Part shown: piece after piece, positions 11,553-21,786 of the stretch
Position numbering within the stretch: the stretch's first letter is position 1
Layout of the letters: every line of letters starts with the position of its first letter
Position numbers and translations under genes: made by a program
The notes under the pieces: generated by a model
What the model saw: only the letters and a program-made list of their open reading frames with translations
What the model was told of the DNA's origin: nothing
Database searches by the model: none
From: Leishmania infantum JPCM5
Taxonomy: Eukaryota > Euglenozoa > Kinetoplastea > Trypanosomatida > Trypanosomatidae
Assembly (NCBI RefSeq): GCF_000002875.2
Contig: NC_009399.2
Span: forward strand, 64,501-128,500
DNA length: 64,000 nucleotides
Direction: 5' to 3'

Positions 11553-13310
11553 TCAGTGTTTACTCGCGCGTCGCTCACCGAGTGCGGTTGCCGCTGCCGC
11601 GCCAGAGCCGTGCCACGACGCCATTCGGGAAGGCGGGCGGAGCGGTAGAGATCGCCCGCCGTCACGGCTGTCGCTCACAGCCTTGTGCAGCCGATCCTGG
11701 CGTGAATGCACAGACGATTGCCGGGCCTTCGGTGGTGAAGGGTGCGGTAGCGGCAAGGGTGCCTTGTGCGCACTCGGAGACAGCGCCGCGTCTGTGCAGA
11801 GGTGCAGAACGTACCTCAGAAGACTCACCAGCTTATCCGACATTTCAATGGGTGCAGCAGCGGTGGCAGTGCTGCCATCCCTGCGGTTGCCAACGGTGCC
11901 GCTGCTTGACGCAGCCAACGTCGTCTCGACACACGACGCAATCGCTCGCAGGCAGTCCCCTCGTTGTGAATTTTCGTGCTCCAGAAAATCGCAGCGCTGC
12001 CGCAGCCGCAGCTGAGCCGAAGAGGACTCTCGAAGGGCATCCTCCACCTCAGCGAGTCGGTCGCTGTCCTTTTTCAGCTCTGAGAAGCGCAGCAACAGTC
12101 GGAGGCGTTGTAGCTCCTCCATGTCCTTCCTCTTATCGTCGTGTACTATGCATTCTGTAGCAGCTCCTTCGCAACTAGCCCCGTCCACGCCTGGGACGGA
12201 ATCAAACCTGCGTGAAGCCCCCGACCCACCATTACAAGAAGACACAGCATCAGCGGGCTCTCGAGAGGAGGCACCTGGAGCACAGCTTTGCTGCAGAGCA
12301 AGCATGCTGGCGCGGTGCCACAACACCGACGTATCGGCGGTAGGGAGTCTCCGCTGCGCGCCGGCCAGCTCGCCACGTAGTTGGTCCATCAGCTGCCTCG
12401 TCGCGCCACTGCTGCCACCAATGTATTTGTCGGTCGGCGTCGTGGGCTCCGTGGCAACAGAGTCCGTTTGCGTCTCTGAGCTCCGGCGGTGAGTCGAGAG
12501 TGATGATGGTTGCATTTCAGGGTGCGCTGCCGCCGCACGTGTCGATCGCGTCGTAAACATCGACGTGATGTCGAGAAGAACCACCGGCAGCGGTGAGAAC
12601 GTTGCTGGCGCAATGGAGGGCGGCGAGGGAGTGTGCGAGCAGCACTCCGCCTGAGGCAAGTCGTCTTTCCACTCCGTGAACGAGCCGCATGAGACGGGTG
12701 ATGTCGGCATGGGCGTCGCAGCGACACTGTCCGCCCACCGCACGGTGTTGGCCACTGCTGATGTCACTTCTGCAATCGACGCCAACGGTGCCGACGCGCG
12801 ACCAGCGGGTGACGAAGCTACGCCCACCGCACGGATGCGGCCAGTGCACGCAGGAACACGCGGCTTGCCCTGTAAAGACTCCAGAGCTTCAGACGAGCGC
12901 TGCGCACTCCTTGCCGCGTGTGCTAGCGACGCTTGCAATACGGCGATGCGCTCCTGCTGCTGCTGTATGATGTGCAGAAGATGCAAGTGGGGATGAGATG
13001 ATTCCCGCGCAACAGCGGTGATGGTAGTAGTAGCGCTCAACGACGGCACAGGGGTGCCCACCGAAGGGGCCGCCGCCTCTACGCCGTCCTCTAGTCTAGG
13101 GAGTGGCACTTGGGCCATTGTGGGCGGGGAGACGCAGAAAGCGTCCGATGGTAGTGTTTCTTTCACTACATCTTGACGCTGTGCCGCGTAGTCTAACTCG
13201 GTCGAGGGTGTCACGGTCGCGGAGTTGACGACTGCGGTGGAAGCCGCCGGGATGCTGGCCTCAACGTATGCGTCGACAGCAGCAGCATCTTGGTGCGCAA
13301 GGGTTTCCAT
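11553..13310 (-). CDS. Unrecognised coiled-coil protein
   Basis: I do not recognise this 585-residue protein. The N-terminal half is low-complexity (Ala, Ser, Thr, Pro) with a short heptad-like stretch, IIQQQQERIAVLQASLAHA, at about residues 125-143. Near the C-terminus there is a clear charged coiled coil beginning DDKRKDMEELQRLRLLLRF and continuing through RLAEVEDALRESSSAQLRLRQ and CDFLEHEN. No catalytic motif or membrane segment is seen. I start at the ATG at 13310 (METLAHQD). An upstream in-frame ATG at 13553 would add 81 Pro/His/Ser-rich residues encoded by a pyrimidine-rich tract that looks like leader. A structural or cytoskeletal role is possible but only a guess. Confidence 0.75.
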   Translation of the reverse strand: METLAHQDAAAVDAYVEASIPAASTAVVNSATVTPSTELDYAAQRQDVVKETLPSDAFCVSPPTMAQVPLPRLEDGVEAAAPSVGTPVPSLSATTTITAVARESSHPHLHLLHIIQQQQERIAVLQASLAHAARSAQRSSEALESLQGKPRVPACTGRIRAVGVASSPAGRASAPLASIAEVTSAVANTVRWADSVAATPMPTSPVSCGSFTEWKDDLPQAECCSHTPSPPSIAPATFSPLPVVLLDITSMFTTRSTRAAAAHPEMQPSSLSTHRRSSETQTDSVATEPTTPTDKYIGGSSGATRQLMDQLRGELAGAQRRLPTADTSVLWHRASMLALQQSCAPGASSREPADAVSSCNGGSGASRRFDSVPGVDGASCEGAATECIVHDDKRKDMEELQRLRLLLRFSELKKDSDRLAEVEDALRESSSAQLRLRQRCDFLEHENSQRGDCLRAIASCVETTLAASSSGTVGNRRDGSTATAAAPIEMSDKLVSLLRYVLHLCTDAALSPSAHKAPLPLPHPSPPKARQSSVHSRQDRLHKAVSDSRDGGRSLPLRPPSRMASWHGSGAAAATALGERRASKH

Positions 13311-14466
13311 CGTGAGCAGCCAGAGAGAGGAAGAGAGGGTGGGAGGGAGGGAGTGGTGCTGCGGCTTCGACAAGGGGGCGGGCGCGGCGATGGGGACATG
13401 CAAAGAGAGCGAGACAAAGAAAAGGGAAGCGGAGAAGAAGGCAGGAGGTGGATGGGCGTGAGCCTGCCAGGGCGTGTGTGTGCGCGCACGCCGGTGGGGC
13501 GGTGGGAAGATCAAAAGGTAGGAGAAAGTGGTTTCTCCGATAGAGGAGGACAAGAGGAGGGGGGGGGCAGGAGATGTGCACTGGTGCCTTTACCTGCATG
13601 GCAGGGTGAGGAGGGACAACTCGTACCGGGTTGCTGCCTTTGACCGCTCATCCTGTTCAGCTCGACCCTCTGCTCACAACACCCGTACACTCTCTGCTCC
13701 AACTATACGGCAGCAGACTCGTCAGCGGCAGCTGCTGCCGACGTAGGAGACAAGGACTGGCCACCTTAAACACGCAAACACGTGGGCACGCAGCAGTAGG
13801 AAGAGCGGGAGAAGGAGCGTCGCAGAGGAACTCCCCTCCTCACCTCTCCTGTCCCCCGTGGCGCCGGCGGTGCGCTCACGTGTCCGTCAAATGATGTCCT
13901 CATCAGTCGTTTGTCTTTTCCTTCGCCTGCGTGCAAGTTGATGACGCTGTGCTGTAGTTGGTAGGACGGAGCCTCCTCCCGCCGTACCTAGCCTACGGCT
14001 CTCGAAGGTGCTGGGTGTGGAGGGAAGGAGTCGAAAGAGGGGGAGGCGCTGAGGCCAACGATGAAGGCGCCAAAAAGGAGGGAGGAAGGAGATGCAGCGA
14101 CAGAGCGACACACACACACACGGCGTGTGTGGTCGCGGCGATGCGGCTGTGCGTGAGTGCATGTGAAGAGGGGAGAGAGAGGGAGACGGAGGCACAGAAC
14201 GAGGCGGCAAGAGAGTGGGAGACGTGCTAACCCCGACGCGTCAAGTGGCATTCCTTCAGCAGTGGAGAAGAGAGAGCACGTCATCTGTCGCGCAGCCTTG
14301 CAAACTCTTTCCTCCCCTTCCCACTTCCCCGAAGTGCACACACACACACACACACCTCCACCTCTCATACCCCTCACCGCCACCAGCAATGCCATAAACC
14401 TCCTGTACAATGCCAGCGGCAGTCACACACAGACAAACAACTCCCCTCCCTCTCCCTACCGCTTCC
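13311..14466. other. Intergenic region, purine-rich on plus strand
   Basis: This holds the 5' leader of the coiled-coil gene and the 3'UTR of the cytochrome b5-like gene. There is a short G run near 13561-13567 and a CA tract near 14340-14355. I see no gene. Confidence 0.6.
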
Positions 14467-14958
14467 TCACGGTGAGAGAGAAGCCGCGCGTTTCACGAAG
14501 TTCCTGTTCGGGTCCGTGATCCAGCCCACTGCAGGGTACTTGCTGCGGAAGCGCTCCTCCCACTCATGCAACGTTTTAAGATGGTCGGGGGCGAGGGTGG
14601 TCCAGTCCGCGTTGATCTCGTCGCGGCCAACGATGACCTTGCCGAGCTGACGGGAGCTGTCGCAGCCGGCAAAGGCGCTGTATGGGCCCTCCGGCCCGTA
14701 CCACTCGAGCGAGACGTTGTAGATGATCCCTTTCACCCCCACGAACACCTGCGGCTTCTGCTTCCCGTCGAACTGCGCCAACTCCTCCACCGTGTAGGCA
14801 CGCGGCACGAACGCGTCGCGGCGGGGCTTCTCGGCCAGCCGCTGGCGACTTTTAAACTGCAAGCGCACGAATATAATAACGAGGAAGCCCAGAAAGACGC
14901 CAAGCACAATGCTGGCACGCGTCACCTCGCGCGCGCCAGACCCGGTCGCGTCCGACAT
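14467..14958 (-). CDS. Cytochrome b5-like/MAPR (PGRMC-type) membrane protein
   Basis: The 163-residue protein has one N-terminal transmembrane segment (about 15-31, VLGVFLGFLVIIFV) followed by a cytochrome b5-like haem/steroid-binding domain of the MAPR type from about residue 54. The diagnostic block is YTVEELAQFDGKQKPQVFVG, then YGPEGPYSAFAG. The second Tyr of YGPEGPY corresponds to the haem-ligating Tyr of PGRMC1. Length, topology and motif match PGRMC1/Dap1 proteins, which bind haem and support cytochrome P450 and sterol metabolism at the ER. That role would fit the ergosterol biosynthesis of Leishmania, but it is inferred. The start at 14958 gives MSDATGSG directly before the membrane segment. 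Confidence 0.85.
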   Translation of the reverse strand: MSDATGSGAREVTRASIVLGVFLGFLVIIFVRLQFKSRQRLAEKPRRDAFVPRAYTVEELAQFDGKQKPQVFVGVKGIIYNVSLEWYGPEGPYSAFAGCDSSRQLGKVIVGRDEINADWTTLAPDHLKTLHEWEERFRSKYPAVGWITDPNRNFVKRAASLSP

Positions 14959-16668
14959 GATGGCAATGGTGCTGTGGTGAGTTGCTTCCTTTCTATATCC
15001 TTCCCCTTCAGCAGACCTACTGCTGTGTGTGTCGCCACACTCTGCAGACGGTGTACAGCAAGCCTCTCCCTTTCAGGCTGGCGTTGGCCTGCGCTGCACA
15101 CGTCGAGGCGTTTTGTGCCGCGACCGAGAGTAACGAGTCGAGGGGTGGAGAGAAGGTGAGGGTAGCGAGACGCACGTGTGCCTGCTCGCGTGAGCGCCTG
15201 TTAGCGTATGCGCACGTGTATGCGTACGTCTCGGTGGAAATGGGCGACGGCGTTATGGAGGACGTCAGCGAATGCGAGAAAGACAAGTATGCAAGCCGGC
15301 GCGCAGGCGATCAGACGCACTAGCGTGAACTGATACGAACGCAATGGAGGAAGAGAGAGGCACAGATAGATGCCCGTACCCGTAACCACTTGTACAGGTA
15401 CGGCGAGCTACGATCCGACAGCGCCGTCGCCACCACTAACTGGGCGCGCGCGAAGCACAAACACACACGAGTGCGAGTGTGTGTTTGTGGGGCGAATCGG
15501 CCGACAACATGCACGCAGTCGGATAGCGGGGGAGAGAGCAGACGAGGGAGTGCGCAGAGGGTGTGGGTCGTTGCGATGGAGGGGGGCTGAAGAGCGCACC
15601 ATGGACGCGCTTCCGCATGCGTGCGGATATGTGTGTGCGCGCGACTGCGCATCGGCCGGTAGATAAGCCACGAGGAAGAAGAGTGCCGGCAGCGCACCAT
15701 CATTTCACAGCACATAAGCATGCGTTGAACTCTTTTTCTGTAGGGTTGTTGTTCATACTCATGACGAGAAGCGTACACCGCTCGGTGCATGGCATCTCAG
15801 GGCCTCCCGTACACGCCCACCCTGCCAATGCCGGAACCGCTTGTGGCGGTGCCAGGCTCAAGTACCTAGCATGTGCGGAGGGGTCACAGCGATGTACCGC
15901 CGCTGGTATGCCGGCGGTCAGGCGCTGGATGGCGCGGCATCGCGGGCGACCCGCGACGGTGCACACGCTTGCGCATCCGCATGATGGGCACAGCGCCAAC
16001 CGAGCTCGAGCGTATCCCACCCGGCCCTCACTGCCTGCTGATGGGGAGCCTGCGTGCCACGCCGAGGAGGATGCACCAGGTGGTGACCGGCATGAGGGGA
16101 GCCGGCTGCGAGGCGGCCCGCGGAGCGGTGGCGCGTAGCGTGTGAGGCAGAGGCCGTGCTCTCAGCTCACTGGGACGGCGCACGGCTGCAACGCGTGTGC
16201 GAACGGCATGCTTCGCACCAGGCGACGGGGCCCGTGGCAGACTGGCGGGGGGTGGTGGTGGTGTGGAGTGGTGTTTGACTCCTGTTGCGTGGCAGAGCTG
16301 GCGCGTTGCAGAAAACGGGGAGGGGGTGTCGTGTCTCCGCAGAAGCCCATGAGCCTGCGAGGAGAAGGATGCGGACGCCCTCGCACAGCCAAGAGAAAGA
16401 CACAAGAAGAGAGGGAAAGCACCACGCACGGAGGTGCATCAGACACACATACACGAGCACAAGAACACGCCCTGGGAAAAGGATCACCGTCACCATTGCG
16501 AGGAGCAGCTGCAGCCGCACCAGATGTTCATTGGGCGGTGGCCGGGTGAAGGGAGACTTCGAGGAGGCGAGAGAGTACGCACACATGCACACCAACAGCA
16601 GGGGTGCGATGCAGAAGACGGCAAGACGCGCAAAGCAGCAGGCAGTCCCGCTGCCTCCCACGGCGCCT
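14959..16668. other. Intergenic region carrying SIDER-like copy 1
   Basis: This holds the leader of the MAPR-like gene and the 3' flank of the membrane-protein gene at 16669-17547. The plus-strand retroposon copy at 15781-16316 lies inside it, antisense to the surrounding transcription. I see no other gene. Confidence 0.6.
15781..16316 (+). mobile_element. SIDER-like retroposon, copy 1 (5'-truncated)
   Basis: This ~536-bp block is nearly identical by eye to 45881-46380 on the plus strand and to 20249-20780 on the minus strand. Homology begins abruptly at ctcggtgcatgg; copies 2 and 3 extend about 45 bp further 5' with a segment containing ggtgacgg/ctgacggcgg and cacacacacctct. It ends with ...cgcgttgcagaaaac, a short A-rich tail shared with copy 2. 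Size, A-rich 3' end and dispersed copies in intergenic DNA match the Leishmania SIDER (short interspersed degenerate retroposon) family, probably SIDER2, from my memory of its sequence. It lies opposite to the transcription of neighbouring genes. The 90-codon frame inside it is open in several frames and not counted as a gene. Confidence 0.7.
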
Positions 16669-17547
16669 TCACCGCACAATGCCGTCGGCGCAGAGCTCAC
16701 GCTCCAGGTGCTCGAGGGAGTAGGTTGGAAAGAGGCTTAGCAGGAAAGCCTCCGCACACTTCGCAACGACGTAGCCGATCTTTCGCAGCTTCGACACAGA
16801 TCCTACGTGCCCCTCTGGCTTGAAAAGACGACCGAGCAAGGACGGTGCCCCGGTGGTCCCCGCCTCGTGACTGATCTGGAAGTTTCGCACAAACTCCTGT
16901 GCGCCCTTCACGGTAATGTATAAGACGAGAAGGCAGATCATATGAGTCCTGCTCAACTTGACCTGGACGTAGAGGACGAAGAAGACAAGAAGGAGCTGGA
17001 GGAAGTGCGCGCGGTTGCGCATGACTCGATTGGCCAGCCAGCTCAAACACCCACCGACAGCGCGGATAACGCGAGCAAGGTGACCTAATGGTGGTGGTGG
17101 TGCTTGTGCTGCCGGTGGAGGCGTGGCTGGTGCTGCTGCTGCTGTTTGGGTCGGCGTAGGACCGTCCTCGTTTGTCCCGACAATGCGTCGGCGAAGAGTA
17201 CCCACCACGACACGCTGCCCAGCCGCCTCGCCGGCCAACGCGTCGGCGCTGAAAGTGTCATGTGCCAACACGCCTCTGTCTTCTTGGCTTACCGACACTT
17301 CAGTTGCGTTGCGTTGATTGCTGAGGTAGTTGAGCCTCCGTGATGCTACGTAGAACTGGCGGAACTCCTCAAACGACATGGCACGCCGCTCCGACGGCGG
17401 CGAATCCCCATCGAAGGATGTAATGTTAGTATCCACCGTGCTCACAGCGGCCGTATCTGCTGGTGTTTCAACCGCAGGTGGAGCTGCTTGCGCGGGCAAA
17501 AACGGCAGCATCGTCGGCCGTTCGTCCTCCGGTGGAGGCGCAGCCAT
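16669..17547 (-). CDS. Unrecognised multi-pass membrane protein
   Basis: The 292-residue product has a Pro/Ala-rich, probably cytosolic N-terminal half including MSFEEFRQFYVASRRLNYL and a long Ala/Pro/Gln linker. A hydrophobic region follows with FLQLLLVFFVLYVQVKL, MICLLVLYITVKG and, near the C-terminus, VAKCAEAFLLSLFPTYSLEH. The pattern of paired membrane segments followed by a hydrophobic FLLSLFPT element is faintly reminiscent of HERPUD-type ER proteins, but I would not name it on that. The start at 17547 (MAAPPPEDE) is preferred over an in-frame ATG at 17892, whose extra 115 residues read like translated pyrimidine tract. No catalytic motif is seen. It lies between two inverted SIDER-like copies together with the uL13 gene. 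Confidence 0.75.
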   Translation of the reverse strand: MAAPPPEDERPTMLPFLPAQAAPPAVETPADTAAVSTVDTNITSFDGDSPPSERRAMSFEEFRQFYVASRRLNYLSNQRNATEVSVSQEDRGVLAHDTFSADALAGEAAGQRVVVGTLRRRIVGTNEDGPTPTQTAAAAPATPPPAAQAPPPPLGHLARVIRAVGGCLSWLANRVMRNRAHFLQLLLVFFVLYVQVKLSRTHMICLLVLYITVKGAQEFVRNFQISHEAGTTGAPSLLGRLFKPEGHVGSVSKLRKIGYVVAKCAEAFLLSLFPTYSLEHLERELCADGIVR

Positions 17548-18391
17548 GGTCAAGCTAGAGCCAAGTAAAGAGACGAGAAGGCGAGGTTGCGTGGCACAGA
17601 CTTCCCTGATGTAAACACAGAGCGGTACAAACGCACACGAAAATAAAAATAATAAGCGTCGACACGAGAGGAAGCTGCGCTGAGGAAGCGTTTGGAGGAA
17701 GAGGGAGAACGAGAGGGAGAGAGACAAGTGAGCGATGCAGAGACGACGAGGGAAAAGCCGCATTGGTTCTTGTTTGCTTGCGTGTATGCGCGCGTTTTGC
17801 GCTGTGCGCTGCTTCTCTGCCAATGTACATGGCAGAGTGCACAACAGCAGCACCGCTGTTGGAACGCGGACTTGTAAAGAGGGAGAGGACAAGGAGCGGG
17901 CAGATTGGCGGCCACAGAGCAGCCCGCGCGCCCGCCCACCCCCCTTCTCTCTTTACCCAGACCCCCGTTTGTGTAAAACAAGGAGGTGAAAAGAGGCATC
18001 GCGCACGATTCTCCACAAACGCGCGCACAGAGAGAGAGAGAGAGATCGTGAATGCACCCGACACCTCAGACGCCGGTGCGCGCGCAGCCCCATCCGCTGC
18101 TTGTTCGCTCCTCTCCCTGTGTTCTGTGCTGCGTTGTGTAGCCCTTTTGCCTTTTTCGGGCAAGGAAGTGTTGTGTTTGGTAAGTCAAATCACAAGAGAA
18201 CGAAATAAAAAGCGAAGAAACCGAACTCGCCGCCGCCGCCGCACGCCCACCATCACCGCGGAAGAGAAAGGAGGTAGAGATGCCGTGTGGCGGTGGCGCA
18301 GTGAACGCGGGAAGAGGTGTTTCGGTGTACGAGAAAGAGAGCGTGAAAAAAGTAGACAATCCTTCTCTCGCACGAACGCACAGGCACACAT
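17548..18391. other. Intergenic region upstream of the membrane-protein gene
   Basis: This 0.84-kb gap carries the leader of the membrane-protein gene and the 3'UTR of uL13. It contains pyrimidine tracts on the minus strand and a short CCG/GCC run at about 18229-18243. I see no gene. Confidence 0.6.
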
Positions 18392-19060
18392 TTACGCGTA
18401 GCCGAACTTCTTCAGCACCTCCACGTTGTGCTTGGGCATCTTGGCGAGCGCCTCCTTGCGGGCCGCCTTCCACGCCTCGCGGAGCTTCGCCTGCTTTTCG
18501 TGGTGGCGGGACGCCTTCTCCACGCGAGCCTTCTCGAGATTGGCGACGACGTCGCTGTACTTCCAGCCCACGTGCTTGCACATGTTGCCGAGCACCGTGT
18601 AGGGGCGCTCCGAGCGGTAGCACACATGGCGCTGGGCGCGCGGGATCACCACGCGCCCGCCCGTGCGCACCACGTTGGGCGGAATTCCCTCGTAGGCCAC
18701 CAGCGAGTTAAGTGCCTTCATGCCGCGCTTCGTGTACCGGGGCAGCATGCTGCGCACAGTGCGGACAAACACGTCGGACGGGGCACGGTGGTGGAAGGGG
18801 CCCTTTGTAGGGTTCGTCAGCTTCCGCTTGCGCAGGTACTGCAGGTACTTGATCTTGTTGCGGATCTCCGTACCGGCAATGTTGAGCTGCTCGCAGCGCA
18901 CCACGGTGATCTTCTTACCCAGGAGCAGCTGCTTCGCAACCACAGCCGCCGCACGACCAAGTACGTGATCCTTCAGGTCGATCACAATGATCTCGGGGCG
19001 GTGCTTTTTGGCGCTCTTGCGCTGCGCGCGGGACGCATCCTTGCGGCTAGGAAAGGCCAT
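18392..19060 (-). CDS. RPL13A: 60S ribosomal protein L13a (uL13)
   Basis: The 222-residue protein is a complete cytosolic uL13. It has the core IIVIDLKDHVLGRAAAVVAK at about 25-44, which is the conserved uL13 helix-strand, and later VRTVRSMLPRYTKRGMKAL and GYA at the C-terminus. The extreme N-terminus (MAFPSRKDASRAQRKSAKKH) is a basic extension. uL13 sits on the solvent side of the 60S subunit and is needed for large-subunit assembly. Codon use is strongly biased to C/G-ending codons, as expected for a highly expressed gene. From memory Leishmania genomes hold more than one L13a gene, so this is probably one of a dispersed pair. It lies between SIDER-like copies 1 and 2. Confidence 0.97.
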   Translation of the reverse strand: MAFPSRKDASRAQRKSAKKHRPEIIVIDLKDHVLGRAAAVVAKQLLLGKKITVVRCEQLNIAGTEIRNKIKYLQYLRKRKLTNPTKGPFHHRAPSDVFVRTVRSMLPRYTKRGMKALNSLVAYEGIPPNVVRTGGRVVIPRAQRHVCYRSERPYTVLGNMCKHVGWKYSDVVANLEKARVEKASRHHEKQAKLREAWKAARKEALAKMPKHNVEVLKKFGYA

Positions 19061-19789
19061 TTTTCACGGTGTGTGTGTGTGAAGTCGTAAAACAGCGAAA
19101 GCACCTGTCGTGCAGGAGCAACGGAGGCACAGGAGGGCACATACGTATATATATATATATATGTGTGTATACATGTTTATTTGTAGGTGTAGGTGTGCGT
19201 GTGTTTGGAGAGGTTGTGTACGTGCGTTTGTGTGTCATGATTATCATTGAAGAGGTAGGAAGAGGAGAGGTGACAAGGCAAAGGAGTTGAGAAAGACATA
19301 ACCGCCCGCGTGTGCACCCATACCACACGCTGCAGGAAGGTGAACAGCCCGCTTGTCTTGGCAGTCGGCAAACCTCTCCCTCGACAAACAGGCGAAACGA
19401 GTGATTTCAATAGATAAGTGTGATGCATTCCAATACACGCTACCGACTCGGGCTAACGGGTGACTTGCCGATTTCCACGGAGGCGTACATCCATCTGCTA
19501 CCCCTTCACTTGCGCCCTCTATACACCCCTAGCGCTGGCAGAGCGATATATGAGAATTCTGTTGTTTTCAAGGCATCATCCGGCAACACACTACGCACGA
19601 ATAGGTAGACTTGCGCATCCTTCCCCCCCCCCTTCTCTTTCTTTTCCGTCGATCAAGTGGGCCCTGTTGCACCTTCACGTTTGGCACCCCTGCGCTACGC
19701 AAGTCAGAGTAACTGATAAAGTCACAAGACGGCTTATCCGCTGCTATACGCTCTGAATGGAATATAGGGGAGGGGGAGGGGGATATGTG

Positions 19790-20248
19790 TGGCGAATAAA
19801 CCCAAGAAAACTGTTCATACGTGCGATGCCCCCTTGCCGCCGTTATACAGCGCAGCAGGCCTTTCCGGATGGACTTCGAAAGTGGACGTGTTTCTCACAA
19901 ATATGTCAATGCGCTGGAATGTCTGCGGCAAACGCCTGAATAGCCTGATTCTACGGCCCGCGCTTCAGCCGACATCAGCACCTCTGGCGTCGTAGCCCAT
20001 TCAGCCCGCCATCTGCGCGAGCCTCGCCACTTTCAAAAAAAAAATTCTCGGCCAGGCAACGACGCGCCTGTCACCATCGCCGCCGTCGGGGTCTCCCTCT
20101 TTCCTGGCACTAAACGCGCCGCGTTGTCCTTTCCGCAGTTTGGCAAATCAGCGGTCTGCCTCAAAGACAGTCCTGCGAGGCACGCAGCATCAGAACGCCG
20201 CTTTTCACCTCCGTTCAAATTCCTCAAACGGTCAAGAATAGCCTTGTT
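19790..20248 (-). pseudogene. Possible decayed coding sequence next to SIDER-like copy 2
   Basis: On the minus strand two neighbouring frames give protein-like text rather than pyrimidine-tract text, for example NNKAILDRLRNLNGGEKRRS and, in another frame, TFQRIDIFVRNTSTFEVH with PERPAALYNGGKGA. They are separated by stops and a frame change near an A/T homopolymer at about 20033-20042. It abuts the A-rich end of the retroposon. I cannot assign it to a family; a degenerate ingi/L1Tc-related element (DIRE) or an old gene remnant are both possible. Confidence 0.25.
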
Positions 20249-20814
20249 GTTTTCTGCAACGCGCCAGCTCTGCCACGCAACAGGAGTCAAACACCACTCC
20301 ACACCACCACCACCACCCGCCAGTCTGCCGCGGGCCCCGTCGCCTGGTGCGAAGCATGCCGTTCGCACACGCGTTGCAGCCGTGCGCCGTCCCAGTCAGC
20401 TGAGAGCACGGCCTCTGCCTCACACGCTACGCGCCACCGCTCCGCGGGCCGCCTCGCAGCCGGCTCCCCCCATGCCGGTCGCCACCTGGTGCATCCTCCT
20501 CGGCGTGGCACGCAGGCTCCCCATCAGCAGGCAGTGAGGGCCGGGTGGGATACGCTCGAGCTCGGTTGGCGCTGTGCCCATCATGCGGATGCGCAAGCGT
20601 GTGCACCGTCGCGGGTCGCCCGCGATGCCGCGCCATCCAGCGCCTGACCGCCGGCATACCAGCGGCGGTACATCGCTGTGACCCCTCCGCACATGCTAGG
20701 TACTTGAGCCTGGCACCGCCACAAGCGGTTCCGGCATTGGCAGGGTGGGCGTGTACGGGAGGCCTTGGGATGCCATGCACCGAGAGGTGTGTGCGCCCCC
20801 TTTCCGCCGTCAGG
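20249..20814 (-). mobile_element. SIDER-like retroposon, copy 2 (inverted relative to copies 1 and 3)
   Basis: Read on the minus strand, it starts near 20814 with ctgacggcggaaaggggg, continues through ctcggtgcatggcat, and ends at about 20249 with the same cgcgttgcagaaaac tail as copy 1. It is nearly identical to copies 1 and 3 by eye over ~500 bp. It lies in the sense direction of the minus-strand array, about 1 kb beyond the stop of the CFAP20-domain gene, so it could be in that gene's 3'UTR. SIDER2 elements in 3'UTRs are known to promote mRNA decay in Leishmania; whether this copy does so is inference. Confidence 0.7.
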
Positions 20815-21786
20815 TTTCAGAGACACAAAAATGAGAACAGTAAACGAAACCATTGTGTGCATGTGAATGGATTCCGCTGTGACACGCACACACAAACGCA
20901 AGCATCCTGCGCGAGAGAAAAAAAAGGAGGAGGGAACAAGTCGCCAGAGACCGCGCCACGTTGCACGAGCTGAGCGGGCCAACTGTTCCCTGTGTTGTTT
21001 TTTTGTTATTGTTCGGTTTGTCTGCGTGTTTTTGATTGTGTTTTTTCCGTCCCCTCCGCCTGTAAAAGGTGGAGGGAGGGTGCGTCGTGTCTCCTCGTGC
21101 GTGTGTATGTGAAGAATATACAATGCAAAAGAAGGGGAGGGAGTTGGTAGAGAGGCACGCGACACACACATACGAAGAGAAGAACACACAAGCAAGTGGC
21201 GGAATGAGGGTGAACGGAGAAGAAAAAAAGGCGGGGGTATCGAAGACAACGCAGGAGCGGCGACACACACACATACAGTAGGTTGCTTTTCTCTGCCAAA
21301 TGCGGTGGTCGCGTTGTTCGTCTCGTCTCGATACAGTCTCCCCACGGGAGTGATACATCACACAGCATCCTTGAACATGGGAGTGAGCCGAATAAAAAGA
21401 TCAAAGGCGGAAAGCTGATGACAGGACACGGGAAGGAAAAGTGCAGTATGTTCGCGCGCCTTTCTGCGCGCGCGTGTGCACGCTTCACCATGAAGGCAAA
21501 AATGCTCTATAAACGGGAAAGGCACACAGAGACGCAGTAAAATAATCAAAACATGGGAAACGAACCACAGAGAGAAGATGAGAAGTAGAGTTAAAGGAAA
21601 AGAGGGAAATACAAAGAAGAAAGGAAAGCAGTAAGCAATGGATGGAGACAAGAAGAGTCCCTTAGTGTCCGTGTGGTGCAACGCGCCATTTCTACACAGG
21701 CCATCACACTCTGGAAATGATAACGTGTGGTCTGTCTTTGCATCATTTCGGATGTGCCCATGCACTCCACCGCCCACAGAAAGATT

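Larger units (their letters stand above)
19061..21786. other. Intergenic region with AT repeat, decayed coding-like stretch and SIDER-like copy 2
   Basis: The uL13 leader lies at the left, with an (AT)n tract at about 19146-19162. A coding-like stretch at 19790-20248 and the minus-strand retroposon at 20249-20814 are described separately. The remainder up to 21786 is the probable 3'UTR of the CFAP20-domain gene; it has GAGA-rich purine runs and no domain-bearing open frame. Confidence 0.6.

Noticed and set aside
15873..16145. 90-codon frame present in all three retroposon copies
   Set aside because: The copies are nearly identical and GC-rich, and several frames on both strands stay open together, so its conservation adds no evidence for coding.
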